Shown: positions 46,801 through 58,300 of the stretch, one piece after another
Layout: each line of letters starts with the position of its first letter
Numbering within the stretch: the first letter of the stretch is position 1
NCBI GenBank assembly: GCA_037127255.1
Contig: JBANSL010000008.1
Location: forward strand, 34,547,373 to 34,611,372
Source: Persicaria tinctoria
Taxonomy: Eukaryota; Streptophyta; Magnoliopsida; Caryophyllales; Polygonaceae
DNA length: 64,000 nt
Reading direction: 5' to 3'
Notes under the pieces: generated by a model
The model's input: only the letters and a program-made list of their open reading frames with translations
Told to the model about the DNA's origin: nothing
Databases searched by the model: none
Translations under genes and position numbers: made by a program

Positions 46801-48083
46801 TGTTAAACTCGGTTGGTCCTGGTGCGGGTCAAGACGCTGGAGGAGGTCGTGTGTGCGGGCCCACATACGGAAGACTCGAACAACACATAAACCCGAACGG
46901 GGTTCCATCTCAAAACCAATTGGCGATGAGAGGAGTAGCCCACCAACCTTATATGTTGTTCAAGTATTCTCAATATAACCGATGTGGGACAACCACTGTT
47001 CCAACACGCCCCCTCAAGTGCAACGACATTTTTAGCCAACAAGTTGCACTTGCCACATGCGCTTATATGGGAACCAATGCCCGCGACATGCCACAAGGCC
47101 AGCCAACGACCCCACCAATCCGAAGACCGAAACTAGCCGAACCCGGCTCTGATACCATGTTAAACTCGGTTGGTCCTGGTGCGGGTCAAGACGCTGGAGG
47201 AGGTCGTGTGTGCGGGCCCACATACGGAAGACTCGAACAACACATAAACCCGAACGGGGTTCCATCTCAAAACCAATTGCCGTTAGGTGGGGTAGCCCAC
47301 TAGGTTATATGCTAAGGCTTTTTATGTTTCTCATATTCAATGTGGGACATTTTTGTCTCTTCACATTGTTTCATTCTCAACACGCCCCCGCAAGTGCAAC
47401 TAGGGTCGTCTTTCGCCTCTAGTTGACACTTGGACATCGGGTCTAGCATCTCATTCTCTTTTTAGCTAGCCCAGGATCGAGAGTCGGGCCGTTTGGCTTT
47501 TCCGCTCTGATACCATACTGAAGTCCGTTAGGACTCGGGACCGGGGGTCGTGTGCACACGTGCGCCCTTGCGCTAATAGCCTAGCACATAAGCCGAGCGG
47601 GGTTCCATCCTAAAACCAATTGGCAATGAGAGGAGTAGCCCACCAACCTTATATGTTGTTCAAGTATTCTCTAAACTACCGATGTGGGACAACCACTATT
47701 CCAACACGCCCCCTCAAGTGCAACGGCATTTTTTAGCCAACAAGTTGCACTTGCCACATGCGCTTATATGGGAACCAATGCCCGCGACATGTCTACGGCC
47801 AGCAACCCCACCAGATAGAGCCCAGACCACAACTAGCCGAACCCGGCTCTGATACCATGTTAAACTCGGTTGGTCCTGGTGCGGGTCAAGACGCTGGAGG
47901 GAGGTCGTGTGTGCGGGCCCACATACGGAAGACTCGAACAACACATAAACCCGAACGGGGTTCCATCTCAAAACCAATTGGCGTTAGGTGGGGTAGCCCA
48001 CTAGGTTATATGCTAAGGCTTTTTATGTTTCTCATATTCAATGTGAGACATTTTTGTCTCTTCACATTGTTTCATTCTCAACA
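46801..48083 (-). mobile_element. TRIM retrotransposon tandem array (four LTRs, three internals)
   Basis: Minus-strand units. LTRs are 46801-47006, 47158-47382, 47516-47706 and 47858-48083, 191-226 bp each, mostly with TGTT...AACA ends. Each internal segment ends on the plus strand with GCTCTGATACCA (47146-47157, 47504-47515, 47846-47857), which read on the minus strand is the tRNA-iMet primer site TGGTATCAGAGC. Internals are 133-151 bp and non-coding. The TSD caatt is at 46796-46800 and 48084-48088. LTRs 1 and 3 share one variant and LTRs 2 and 4 another, so the array is an alternating mosaic. The ORFs here are repeat by-products. Confidence 0.92.
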
Positions 48084-48088
48084 CAATT

Positions 48089-48470
48089 TATTGCCAAAAC
48101 GCAAACTTAATTAAATTACATTGACTTACTTGAACTGAACCCTAAAGCCAGATGATAACGGGTTACACATCTATCTATCTGTATTCTATATTCTATCTAC
48201 CTATCCTAAAGTTGATAAATTGTGGTTGATCCTAAAAAAATTCCACCAAAAAAATTATTTGTATATAGACTAATTTTTATTTTATATTTTCCACACTTTA
48301 ATCATTATATATAATAAAAATAGATAGATAAAAATAGATAGATGAATAGAAGATTGATCGTTATATAATATAATAGATAGATAAATAGAAGATTGATAGA
48401 TTTTCGATAGTAATATAATCTTTATCTTTTATATTATGATAGAGTTGATGTATTAGGATAGAGTTGTTAG
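48089..48470. repeat. AT-rich upstream region with ATCT/TAGA microsatellites
   Basis: ATCTATCT tracts at 48170-48215 and TAGATAGATAAAAATAGATA-type tracts at 48320-48400 lie between the TRIM array and the esterase promoter. No ORF. Confidence 0.6.
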
Positions 48471-48473
48471 TCT

Positions 48474-48480
48474 TATATAA
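48474..48480 (+). promoter_or_regulatory. TATA box of the GDSL esterase gene
   Basis: TATATAA lies 93 bp before the start codon, with a pyrimidine-rich leader after it. Spacing suits a transcription start near 48505. No other clear element was seen. Confidence 0.55.
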
Positions 48481-48572
48481 TCCTTTTCGTTAAACTCCTT
48501 CAAGACTTCCTGCAGCGTTCTTTTCCTTATTTTTTTTACTAATCCTGAGCTCCCTCATCGAAGAACTTGATC

Positions 48573-50075
48573 ATGAAGAAGTCAACCTTGTTTGTAGTGG
48601 TTGCAGTCGCGTTCTCAACCTTGTTTGCAATCGTTGCAGTCGCGGATAGCCAGATTAAGCTTCCACCAAATGTTACAATCCCGGCAGTTTTCGGGTTTGG
48701 AGACTCAATCATCGATCCAGGCAACAACAACTTCATACCCACTTTCTTCAAGTCTGATTTTTATCCTTATGGTAAAGATTTCGCTGGGGGTGTCGCCACT
48801 GGAAGATATAGCAACGGCAAGATTCCCACAGACTTTATTGGTACGTATACACAACTTATCACATTCCTCAATTTAATTAATTTAAAGTTTCTGCCTTTTT
48901 AATATATACAAATGGATGAACTGATTAATTTGTAATTGATCACAAGTACAGTGGAGGAACTGGGAATAAAGAGCTATCTACCAGCATACCTAGATCCCCA
49001 ACTGAAACAAGAAGAGTATTTAACAGGAGTTAGTTTCGCTTCCGGGGGTTCTGGTTATGATCCACTTACTTCCACCATCACTGTATGTATATTTGCTTCT
49101 ATTCTGTATATACGTTATGTTGCATCCACAATTAATTAAGATCGATTTGGATGATTTAATCCTTTGATTGTGCAGTTCGTGATATCAATGAAAGAGCAGC
49201 TGACAATGTTCAAGGAGTACATTGGGAAGGTGAAGAAGATGGTCGGTGAGGAGAAGGCCGATTTCATCATAAAGAATAGCTTATACGTAGTGGTTGCAGG
49301 AAGCAATGACATTGGCAACACCTATTTTATCAACCCTTTTGAGCGATTCCTCGTTGATTCCAATTCTTATACAAATCTTATGCTCGACTCCTCTTCATCC
49401 TTCATCCAGGTTTATTACATATCTATCTATCTATCTATATTGTTTACTATATATATAATTACTGTCCTTGACTTGGCTATATATATGTATATGTGTGCAG
49501 CAACTATATGGATTAGGAGCGAGGAGAATCGCGGTATTCAGTGTACCACCTGTAGGGTGTGTACCATTACAAAGAACCCTAGGGGGAGGCCTACTTAGGG
49601 CTTGTGCGGATGAACCCAACCAAGTAGCCCAAATGTTCAACTCTAAGCTATCTGCTAAGCTAACCAGCCTCGAATCCCAGCTTCCAGACTCCAGGCTAGT
49701 CTATTTTGATGTCTACAATCCGCTTCTCGACATTATTAAGTTTCCGTCAAAGTATGGTAAGTATATGTGACAGTGATATAATATATATGTATATGTTTAC
49801 GAAGAGCTAGTAACGGTTAATTAATCCAGTGTACATGTACCATTGATCGATATGGTTGATTGATTTGATTTGATTTGGAATCAGGGATTGACGAAGTAGA
49901 CAAGGGTTGCTGCGGAACAGGGATAATCGAGTTGTCGCTGTTGTGTAACGGTCTGGCTCCGTTGTGCAAGGATGTACAAAAACATCTGTTTTGGGATAGC
50001 TACCACCCTACAGAGAGAGGATACCAGATTCTATCCCAAGAGGTCCTTCCCAAATACATCGGCAGCTTCTTTTGA
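48573..50075 (+). CDS. GDSL esterase/lipase (EXL/APG-like), five exons, intact
   Basis: Plant GDSL enzymes are secreted serine hydrolases acting on acyl esters, often in cell walls, cutin or anthers. Exons by GT-AG sites are 48573-48840, 48952-49082, 49176-49409, 49501-49756 and 49885-50075, giving 359 residues, a normal length. Residues 1-25 form a signal peptide ([14 protein letters not shown]). Block [13 protein letters not shown] carries the nucleophile Ser. Block II is [15 protein letters not shown] (oxyanion Gly). Block III is [14 protein letters not shown] (Asn). Block V is [13 protein letters not shown] with the Asp and His of the triad. [15 protein letters not shown] is the usual mid-region motif. 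The start is the ATG at 48573, giving a normal signal peptide. No disruption was seen. Substrate cannot be told from sequence. A TRIM array lies about 490 bp upstream. Confidence 0.93.
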
Positions 50076-50233
50076 CAAGTTCTTCACACTAAATTTGTCT
50101 GTCTTAATTAGTTGTTAATTATAATAATACACAATATATAATTATACGTAGTATTACTTAGCTAGCTAATGACTGTTTTAGTTTCTTTTAGAATGTCTGT
50201 TTAATTACATCTAAAATAAAGGCCCCTTCAGGG

Positions 50234-50377
50234 AGGCATTGTTATTTGAACTCCCTTGGTTTCGGTATATATTTGAACCTGATTGCTGAAGATACATAGA
50301 GAATATACATTGAGTTGAAAGGAGTCCTGCAGGCATTGTTATTTGAACTCCTTGGTTCAAATAACAATACCTGCAGG
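50234..50377. repeat. Short hairpin with duplicated arm
   Basis: The arm at 50326-50349 (CCTGCAGGCATTGTTATTTG and on) pairs with 50354-50377 at 22 of 24 positions around a 4-bp loop. A third copy of the arm core, GGCATTGTTATTTGAACTC, lies at 50234-50252. It could be a small foldback element end or a transcription terminator-like structure in the 3' flank of the esterase gene. Function unknown. Confidence 0.7.
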
Positions 50378-50379
50378 GC

Positions 50380-51944
50380 AAAGAAATCACCTTTGGAGAT
50401 TTAGAAATTGAAATCATTACAACCGGGGAGGGGCAACCTTCAATTAACACCTAGGCATTGACACGGTGCTCGGGCATGTGTCCGAGGTGCTCGGATACGG
50501 TGCTCGAGGTGCTCGGACATGGGTGCTTGGGCATGTGTCCGAGGTGCTCGGGCATGGTGCTCGAGGTGCTCGACATTAATTGGTTTCTTTTTGTCCGAGC
50601 ACCATGGGGCGTTTTTGCTCCACGCCTCGAGGCTCAATGCTCGGCACCTTGGGGCCATGGTGTCTAGCTCCTAGGCACTCCGGTCCCTTGGTGCTCGAGG
50701 CCTTGGTCCCTTGGTGACGATATGTCGATCATTTTCGTTAAAAGTGCATAATAAAAGATTTTGGGAACTTCATAACATGCTATTCTATCATTTGGAAGCA
50801 ATCTCAAATGTGTTTGCAAAAGTTTGAAATAAAAACAAAAAAGTTGACTAGGCACCAAGGGTGTGTTTGGAAATAATTACATAAATCGAGATAAAATAAT
50901 TGCATTTTAATTAATATATCGTGAAATCCAAAAATATCATAATTTAAACGCCTTAAAATTTTTGTTAACCAAACACCGCCTTATCATTTTGCATTATAAT
51001 GATAATACATTTGGAATCCAAACACACCCTAAGCCATGTCGAGGACCTCCCGACCCCGATTATGGCATAGGCTGATAATTTCGGATTTTTGTTAGAAAAG
51101 TTCCAAATAAAAAAATTTTGGGGATTCCTAACATCTTATCTTGCAATATAAAAAAACCATGCAATTTGGATCACTAGAACTCCAAAAATAAAAGTTCCAA
51201 TTTTGTATAATCTGCCTCCAACGCACCCATATGTGTTGATGTTGGTGGCAAAACTACTAGAAGTGCGCTATAGGGGGTCGGGTGAGATACTCGAAAAAAT
51301 CGAAAATTTTACATAGAGCTTGGGAGCCTTTGGGAAGCTTTTGGGGCATCACGTCACACGTATTTTTTGCTCGAGCACCCCCCTCGATGTCCGATGCCCC
51401 TATGTCCCGAGCGCCTGGGCAACACGATGCCCTAGTGATTGAGCACCTCGGTGTCCCGTGGCCTTGGTGATCGATGTTTGATGCCCCCACCCCGGAAGCC
51501 CGATGCCCGAGCACCTCGGCACCCGGTCCCTTGGCACTCGAGCACCTTGGCACCCCGTTGCTCAGGTTCCCGAGAACCTCGACACCCGGTCCTTTGGCGC
51601 CCGAGCACCTCGGCACCCGGAAACATTGACGCATGAGCACCTTGGCACCCCGGAGCCTTGGCGCCCGAGCACCTCAGCTCTCCGGTGCCCTAGTGTCCGA
51701 GCACCTCGGCTCCCTGATGCCTTGGTGCCCGAGCACCTCGACTCCCTGGTGCCTGAGCAATTAGGCACCCAGGGGCCTTGGTGTCCGATATCCGGTTCTC
51801 GATGTCCCTCCTCGGTTGGTTTGGACACCTCGGTGTCATGTGTTCCTAGGTGTTTGAAGGTTGTCCCTCCCTGGTTGTCATGCTTAGCGTTACTCGACTA
51901 ACTTTGAAAGAAATCACCTTTGGAGATTAAGAAATTGAAATCAT
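50380..51944. mobile_element. Unclassified element with 38-bp direct repeats and inverted GCTCGAG minisatellites
   Basis: A 38-bp sequence starting AAAGAAATCACCTTTGGAGA occurs at 50380-50417 and 51907-51944 with one mismatch. Inside, left repeats of GGTGCTCGAGGTGCTCGG type (50460-50700) are reversed as CGAGCACCTCGGCACCCGG type (51380-51790), with about 650 bp of AT-rich DNA between. This suggests a foldback-like insertion, but ends, TSD and superfamily are unclear. ORFs rich in Arg, His and Pro here come from the minisatellites. Confidence 0.5.
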
Positions 51945-52078
51945 GATGTAGGGCAAGCATACAAGGAACTAGCACAAGTACTGATCACTGATGCATTGTA
52001 TTGAATGCAAGAGAATACAATTTTTATAGATAAATAGTTCATATGCAATGCAACAATGATTCAGGATGATACAATATG

Positions 52079-52262
52079 CCCTAGGGCGACTGTGGATTCA
52101 AATGGTTGGATACCAGTTCAATTTTTTTTTTATTATAGCATGAGAAGATTCAAATGGTTGGATACCAGTTCCAACCTTGGATAAATAGAACCTATGACAC
52201 GACAAGTAAGCAAATTCCCTTCGAGATTCTACACTCATGACATAGCCCTAGGGCGACTGCGG
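52079..52262. repeat. Short local duplications in the CLE 3' end
   Basis: CCCTAGGGCGACTG occurs at 52079 and 52246, and GATTCAAATGGTTGGATACC at 52096 and 52148. The second copy of the first motif includes the stop codon of the CLE gene, so the end of that gene was duplicated downstream. Confidence 0.75.
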
Positions 52263-52514
52263 AGGTAAAGAGTGATGGTCAGGATCAGGCCCCCCAGGCG
52301 AGACTCTATCAGTTCCCTCCTGTAACGCAATCCTTCGATAAAATTCAAGTTTTGACTTATCGTACCCAAACTCCTTGAACAATAAGTTGTTATCAGTCCT
52401 TGTTTTCATAGCTCTAAGACCAAGCTGCATACGCGCATCTACACCCTCAAGTAAAAGCTCTATATGGAATGCTACTGATAAGAGCAAAACACACACCAAA
52501 ACAAGCTTAGCCAT
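52248..52514 (-). CDS. CLE-family (CLV3/ESR-related) signalling peptide precursor
   Basis: CLE precursors are secreted and cut to 12-13 residue peptides recognised by leucine-rich receptor kinases that control meristem, vascular or root development. This uninterrupted ORF of 88 residues starts at ATG 52514. Residues 1-27 are a strong signal peptide (MAKLVLVCVLLLSVAF, ending near VDA). A variable region follows. At residues 70-81 is RVSPGGPDPDHH, the CLE dodecapeptide pattern R-x-S/P-P-G/S-G-P-D-P-x-H-H; seven residues follow before TAG. It is closest in pattern to the R-L-S-P-G-G-P-D-P class (root/shoot type). A single exon is normal for the family. A (TA)n tract lies in the upstream region. 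Function of this member is inferred from the motif only. Confidence 0.9.
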   Translation of the reverse strand: MAKLVLVCVLLLSVAFHIELLLEGVDARMQLGLRAMKTRTDNNLLFKEFGYDKSKLEFYRRIALQEGTDRVSPGGPDPDHHSLPPQSP

Positions 52515-52592
52515 GGTAGCTGTATCTTTTAGCTAGGAAGGTAAAGAATAGAGAATGCAACTCAGTGGTAGACATATTCTTACTCCAAGGAA

Positions 52593-52595
<3 letters not shown>

Positions 52596-52628
<33 letters not shown>
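52596..52628. repeat. (TA)n microsatellite upstream of the CLE gene
   Basis: About 16 TA dinucleotides, 82-114 bp upstream of the CLE start codon. It covers the position where a TATA box is expected. Confidence 0.9.
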
Positions 52629-52631
<3 letters not shown>

Positions 52632-52639
52632 ACATTACA

Positions 52640-55350
52640 TGGGCAAAACTGTGCAAGAATGCAGATGAAAGGACGCTGATTCAATGGCCACTTTGAACAG
52701 CGCACTTGACGTCTAGTCATGGACATCAAAATCATGCAACCAGAGGAATTTTCCTCATAGCCGATAATGATCAAGCCATACTTCTTTTTAATGTCACTTC
52801 ATGTTTTCCTTGCATTAATAATATGCAGTAGGGGCTATTCCTTTTTAGGCTTCTAGCAGCCGATTTAGGGCCATGATCAATGCATTAGTTGAGAAAGTCT
52901 ACCATTGCACTCGATTATTGAAGATTTGAGAATGTACTTGTTGAATTCAAGGACAGCAGGAATTAAGCGAACAACTACAGAACCATATCTGCTATTAGAC
53001 ACAATATCCAGACAATTAAGCAGCAAAAAGTAGACAAGTTGCATAAGAGCAAGTCAAATGTTGATCTTTTCACACAGAAAATCCTTTAGAGACAGGGATA
53101 TAGCACTAACCGATATCATCAATCTGCTTTCTTCAAATAGTTTCCCAGTTAATTCATCACACATAAGACTTCAAAAGTGTTCAATTATATTGCCTCTATG
53201 ATGGCTACATTTGAGCAGAGGAAAAAAGTTGATGAAATCATTCAACCAACCTGTAAAAAAAATGTTAGCTCGTCACAATTAAATCACAAAGTCACAACTA
53301 TTATAGAGATCATAGAAGAGGATAAGCATTGAAATAGAAATCCAATACAAGTATGATTCACACAATGAGAAAAAATGCGATGAAAATTGCAAATTGGATT
53401 GAAACTGAACAGCGAAAATCAAATTCCATCCTACTGTCGGATATTAAATGGATAAGGTTGGTGGTTTGAGGTGAGTGGAAATCACACCGTCCATGAGGTG
53501 CACTTTTAATGTCATGTTATCATTTGCTCTTAAGACTTTTAAGCACCGAATCACCACAAACAAGTATTATTACAGTTCCCTACCAATTGAGCCCACCATT
53601 CAACCTTTATCTTAAATGTCTATAGCATCAATACTTTACATACCTTGGACCAATTAACGAATTCCATAAAAGGTCACCTCTTAGTGTCAATGTTCTCATC
53701 TATGATTTATCTAGCTCAAAACTAGAAGATTAATAAAAAGTGCAGAAAGAAGTAGACAAAAACATCTATGAGTAACCTCAATCCTAGTAACTGAATAGTT
53801 TCTGCCATATCACAAGTCCCAAATAGGAATGCTATTTTTTTTTCCTTCTGCTATATCATATGTAATAAAATAACATGGGTAGGTTCTGGTTCATATCTTC
53901 CAACTGGAGCAACAACGGTCACTCGTGTGCATCTATGATTCTTAGTTGTGTATAAAATTTTGCCAAAAGCAATCAAAGGCCTTCAAGTTTGATTTGTAAG
54001 GTTGAATCCAAGAATCAAGCTATTTTCTTAATGTGCATTAAGATTTACAATGTTAGCACTATTGTTTTTCATCATTCATAAACATGGAAATTGGTATATG
54101 ATACGTGCAAGGAAGAAACTCTGTGCCAAGTTTTCTGCCTGTCATGATATTTGCAGTTTTGTGGGGTCATTAGCCCCCTCACAACATGGCTCTTTTTTTA
54201 CTTGGCCACATGATGTTACTGCATATCTTATGCACATAGCTGAAGTCCCAAACCCTATCTCAATAAACGCAAAGTAACAATCCTTTATAGTTGTCGCATT
54301 TCAGAAACAACTTTTAAGTACTGTTATTTGGGACAGACGTTTTGAACTGTCATAATGCAAAGTAGTCAGGTATGATGATAATATTAAAGGGCCCTCCCAA
54401 CCCACCCACCAATAAAATTTAGGTACATAAGCAAATAACAACAAATGTAAAGTGTAATGCAAAGCTTATGGTGTCACTGGTGTATAGACCATGTACCTTG
54501 GCCTTATCTATTGGTTGACATCGGAAAGCATGTGGGTAGTGAGTGAGGCAGTGGGAGATCCATGGATTGCTTCTGCGATGGACAGCTGGACCCTTGGAGC
54601 TTAATATACGCGCGCCCTGTTGTGTCCTGCAGCTTACAGCAATTCCTTCTTAGAGGACTTTCCACAAACACTTTGTGGGCAATTATTGGGAGGCTCATTA
54701 CCTCCAATCCAATGAAAGGTTGATGACTCCCCCACACAGCACTTGTGACAAACAGTTGATTTTGGCCGACAAGATGGAAGCAACAAAGATATGGAACTAT
54801 GCAAGCACTTGACCTTTGAAGGCCTGAGACCTGCACTACCGATTCCATGCACAGTATTTTTAGTAAGGTAAAATAACAAAGTTTAGAAACTTATAGATAA
54901 AAATAATATAAAATTTAGAGATATTTAAAATAATATAAAAATTAACTTACACCCAAGTATGCCAACAATGGCGGCCATTCCAGACTCTTTGTTTTTTTCT
55001 GTTCATTCATTACCTATGGATGTTGCTAAGTTTAACTGATGGGGGAATAATGAATGATGGGTCGGTCTCAAATAAGTATGCCAACAATGGGAATTTTCTG
55101 GACCCATTTGAAACAATACTAAAAGGTCGATGACCAAAAATGTAATTACATTTTCCCCCCCCTAATTATATACGTAAACTACAAATTTGTTTCTTTTTTT
55201 GATCGAATACAAATTTGTTTCTTGTGACAGCAATTCATTGTCGTCTTCATCATATACAAAAGCATTTTTTTTTCATCAAATCATACTATCAGCAAAAACT
55301 GGAGCCACTAGACCAAAAAAAACTCTGAAACTCAAACACTGTATTGCCAT
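52640..55350. other. Intergenic region between the CLE and ycf45-like genes
   Basis: Mostly AT-rich with no recognised gene. The only notable ORF is on the minus strand (54848-54504, 115 codons); it has several Cys but no motif I know, and an overlapping minus frame is also open, so coding status is unproven. Scattered poly-A/T runs. No transposon end was identified. Confidence 0.4.
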
Positions 55351-58300
55351 TTATTCGGGTAACAAAGGTAATCTTTCAACTCGGTATGCTGAGCCATTAG
55401 TGTTCCCATGTGTGCTTGTGTAGTCCTCATACCCACCGTCAGTCAATTCAGCACCATAGACGTCATCATCTGCACTGCTCTGTTGTTTTCTGGAAGTCTT
55501 TGCAGCTAAAGGTAAGATGCGAAGGCGTTTTGCTTCTTGGTTGGTGTCAATAATCTCTGACTGTAGTTGGTACTTCTGAATGAGCTCCATTTGGAGGGAC
55601 AGGATGTGGGTTGCTCGTGGAAGTAGCTCCACAGGCTCACCTTTAGGAATCGCAATTTGCTCAATCGCTAATCTTGCCTCCTGCAGTGTGAACAAAATGT
55701 GGCGCATATTTATTACAAGCCATGTCATATTTCGTCGCTATGCAAGAAGAAATGATATTACAAATAGCATTAACATACCTCAATTGCATCAATCTTTTCA
55801 GGGTCATTCAATCCATCGTCTAGCTCATAATTTTTAAAATTGCCTTCATGATCACTCATAACCAAGTTAATGGCTTTCATCACCTGGACTAAGGAGCTTG
55901 TCTACAATCGATTGGACCCACGATTATCAATTTCATGCAAAGATAGAGCAGACAGAGAAACAAGGGCTTATAATTACCTTTGTCAAATAAACAGGTATAT
56001 CATGAGTTCTAGCAGCTGCTTGAATCGCTGGATTCTTCTTTATCTTGGCCTGCGACGCAAGCATGGCATCTGCCCCCTTGACATTATCAGTCAATTCAAG
56101 TACATCTTCCAATTGCAGTTTTTTTATTCCTTGTGTCACAAAAGCCTCCAAGATCTAAAGCATGCCAAGGAATTAATTAAACCCTGAAAAAAAAAGGAGA
56201 ACTCAACTTGGAAATGCTAACTGCCTACTTTCTAGATAGTACCATTGGCAGCCTCATTAACCACTGCATGGTTATTTTGGTGATAAGATTTATAACAGCC
56301 TACAACAAGGTGGACAAGTATAAATTGCTTAATGAAGTTCAAGGGCTAATCAATTTTGACCTTTCATGTGTCAAACCATATCCACATAAACATACAATTA
56401 TAATGTATCTTTCAGATATTTCAAAAGTATAACAGTGAATTCACATTTGCTATCACCCTTGAAAGCCAAGGTCTACCAGAAGCACTGCTGGTTTAAGCAG
56501 GTCGACCAAGAACTAGATGTACATCCAAAATAATGCAATAAAGAACCAGTCATTTCACTCATTTGAGATGACTCAAACTGTCTGGTTCAACTTAATCTTA
56601 CGAATGGAGCACCTTTGAAGTCTCCCACACAATGCTTCACCCCTTATTAAGCCTACCCAAAGCAAAGAGGGCAACTATTCATTCACATCAAAACAAAAGA
56701 CGGATTTGACATTTAGAACACAAACAACCATGTTCACTACTCCACTAGCTTTCCACTCACATATCACATGTTTTACAAAATATCTGAGCATCAAATGCGC
56801 AAGCCACCTCAAGGTGGTGATCGGCATGAGCAGGGCCAGCATTTGCAGCGGGCATATATATGGGTAACTTAATGCCCAAGATGATGTAAATAAAAAAGCA
56901 TTACTTGTGGAACAAGGTTACATCAGGGATGAAGACAAAAACATAACACGCTGCCTATTGAGATCCCCTTTCTTATCAACCAAGCAAAGAAAATAGCTAC
57001 AGCATCCGAAATAATTATGTATTAATATCATAATTTAAAACATAAATTACGGGACATCAAGCTTTCATATGTAATATATCTTAAGTGATACCATTTATCT
57101 AAATGAACACGCCAAAATTATAGATAGCACATTAGCACCTTACCCCATAAATAAACAGCTGAAGAGGTCTGCCTTTTTGACAAGTTCTCTTTGTTATAAA
57201 CTTTGAGAACTCATCTCTGTGATCAATGTTTTCAAAGGTATTCATTGAAGAGCTTTCAGATGCAGCTTCATATGTCAAATCATTAGACCTGTGGAAGCGT
57301 GATTCTTGATCTGCCTCTGTTAAATCACCTTGATAGTTCACCCTGCGTACCTCATAATTTGGATATCGACCTTCATAAACAAATAAAAATGCAATTTAGA
57401 GTCAAAAGACAGTGCAATTTAACAAGTAGTTGAATTAACTTTCAATTAAAATTAAATTGCACCAGCAAGAATCGCATCAACTGTTGCTTCTAAGCTGCGA
57501 TGAACACGCAACATTGTTTTTGAAATAAGCTCAACAGCACATTGAAACGTCGCAGGTCCTTTCCTCTCAAGCACAGACTTCTGCCGACCTCTTCGGCTTG
57601 CCTCTTCATCCCCCAGCGTCACACTCTGTAATCCAGTAAAGAAAAACCATATCAAAATATTTAGTCTAGTAAAAAGCACAAAACAATCAATACAAAGCTT
57701 CAACTCCGTCAATGAGAGAGTCTCAATAGGTGACAGAATAGGTAGACAATGAAAAATGTTTATCCTACCAAAAGGAAGCCTATGTATATAGATTGTTGTA
57801 TAGATTGACTACAAGCAGAGGAAATTTATGGGTACAGCTTCAAATCAACTTGATGAAAGGCATGGCCAAGTGAGAGGTCCAGTAAAGGCAAAAAGACCTG
57901 GAATGTTGGTTGGTGCTATTGAAGGTCAGAAATGAAATCATATCATACCGGAATACCGGATAGATTAAAGTTAATGTAATTCTTAATGAGAACATTGAGA
58001 AGGAAGCTTCAGGTAAAAAATTATGCATCAGCAACATATATAATGTATTGTGATAAAATCGGGTAAGGGGGACTAATTTAGGGAGAACCTAACATTCCAA
58101 AATGTCATTACTTGGATCGTGTATCATGATAAACTGATACCATGCCAGACCACATTGGATGGGTTTGGCAGAGGAGCTGAAAAGATGTGTATGAAAAACG
58201 ATATAAAACCAGACAAATCCAATGTGAATTCATTATGTCAGTGCATGAGGAGGTCATGAACTAGCTCAAAGTTAACCTGGCCCAGCTATGATTAGTGGGA

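Noticed and set aside
47146..47857. GCTCTGATACCA motifs as possible tRNA fragments
   Set aside because: They are retrotransposon primer-binding sites in reverse orientation; no tRNA cloverleaf is present.
46706..48114. ORFs of up to 167 codons in the TRIM region
   Set aside because: They cross LTR boundaries and primer sites and are repeated with the units; TRIMs are non-coding.
50440..51901. Arg/His/Pro-rich ORFs on both strands
   Set aside because: Products of the GCTCGAG-type minisatellite; no start context or domain.
54504..54879. Two overlapping minus-strand ORFs as a zinc-finger gene
   Set aside because: Cys residues do not fit a spacing I recognise, two frames overlap and no exon context was found; noted only within the intergenic entry.
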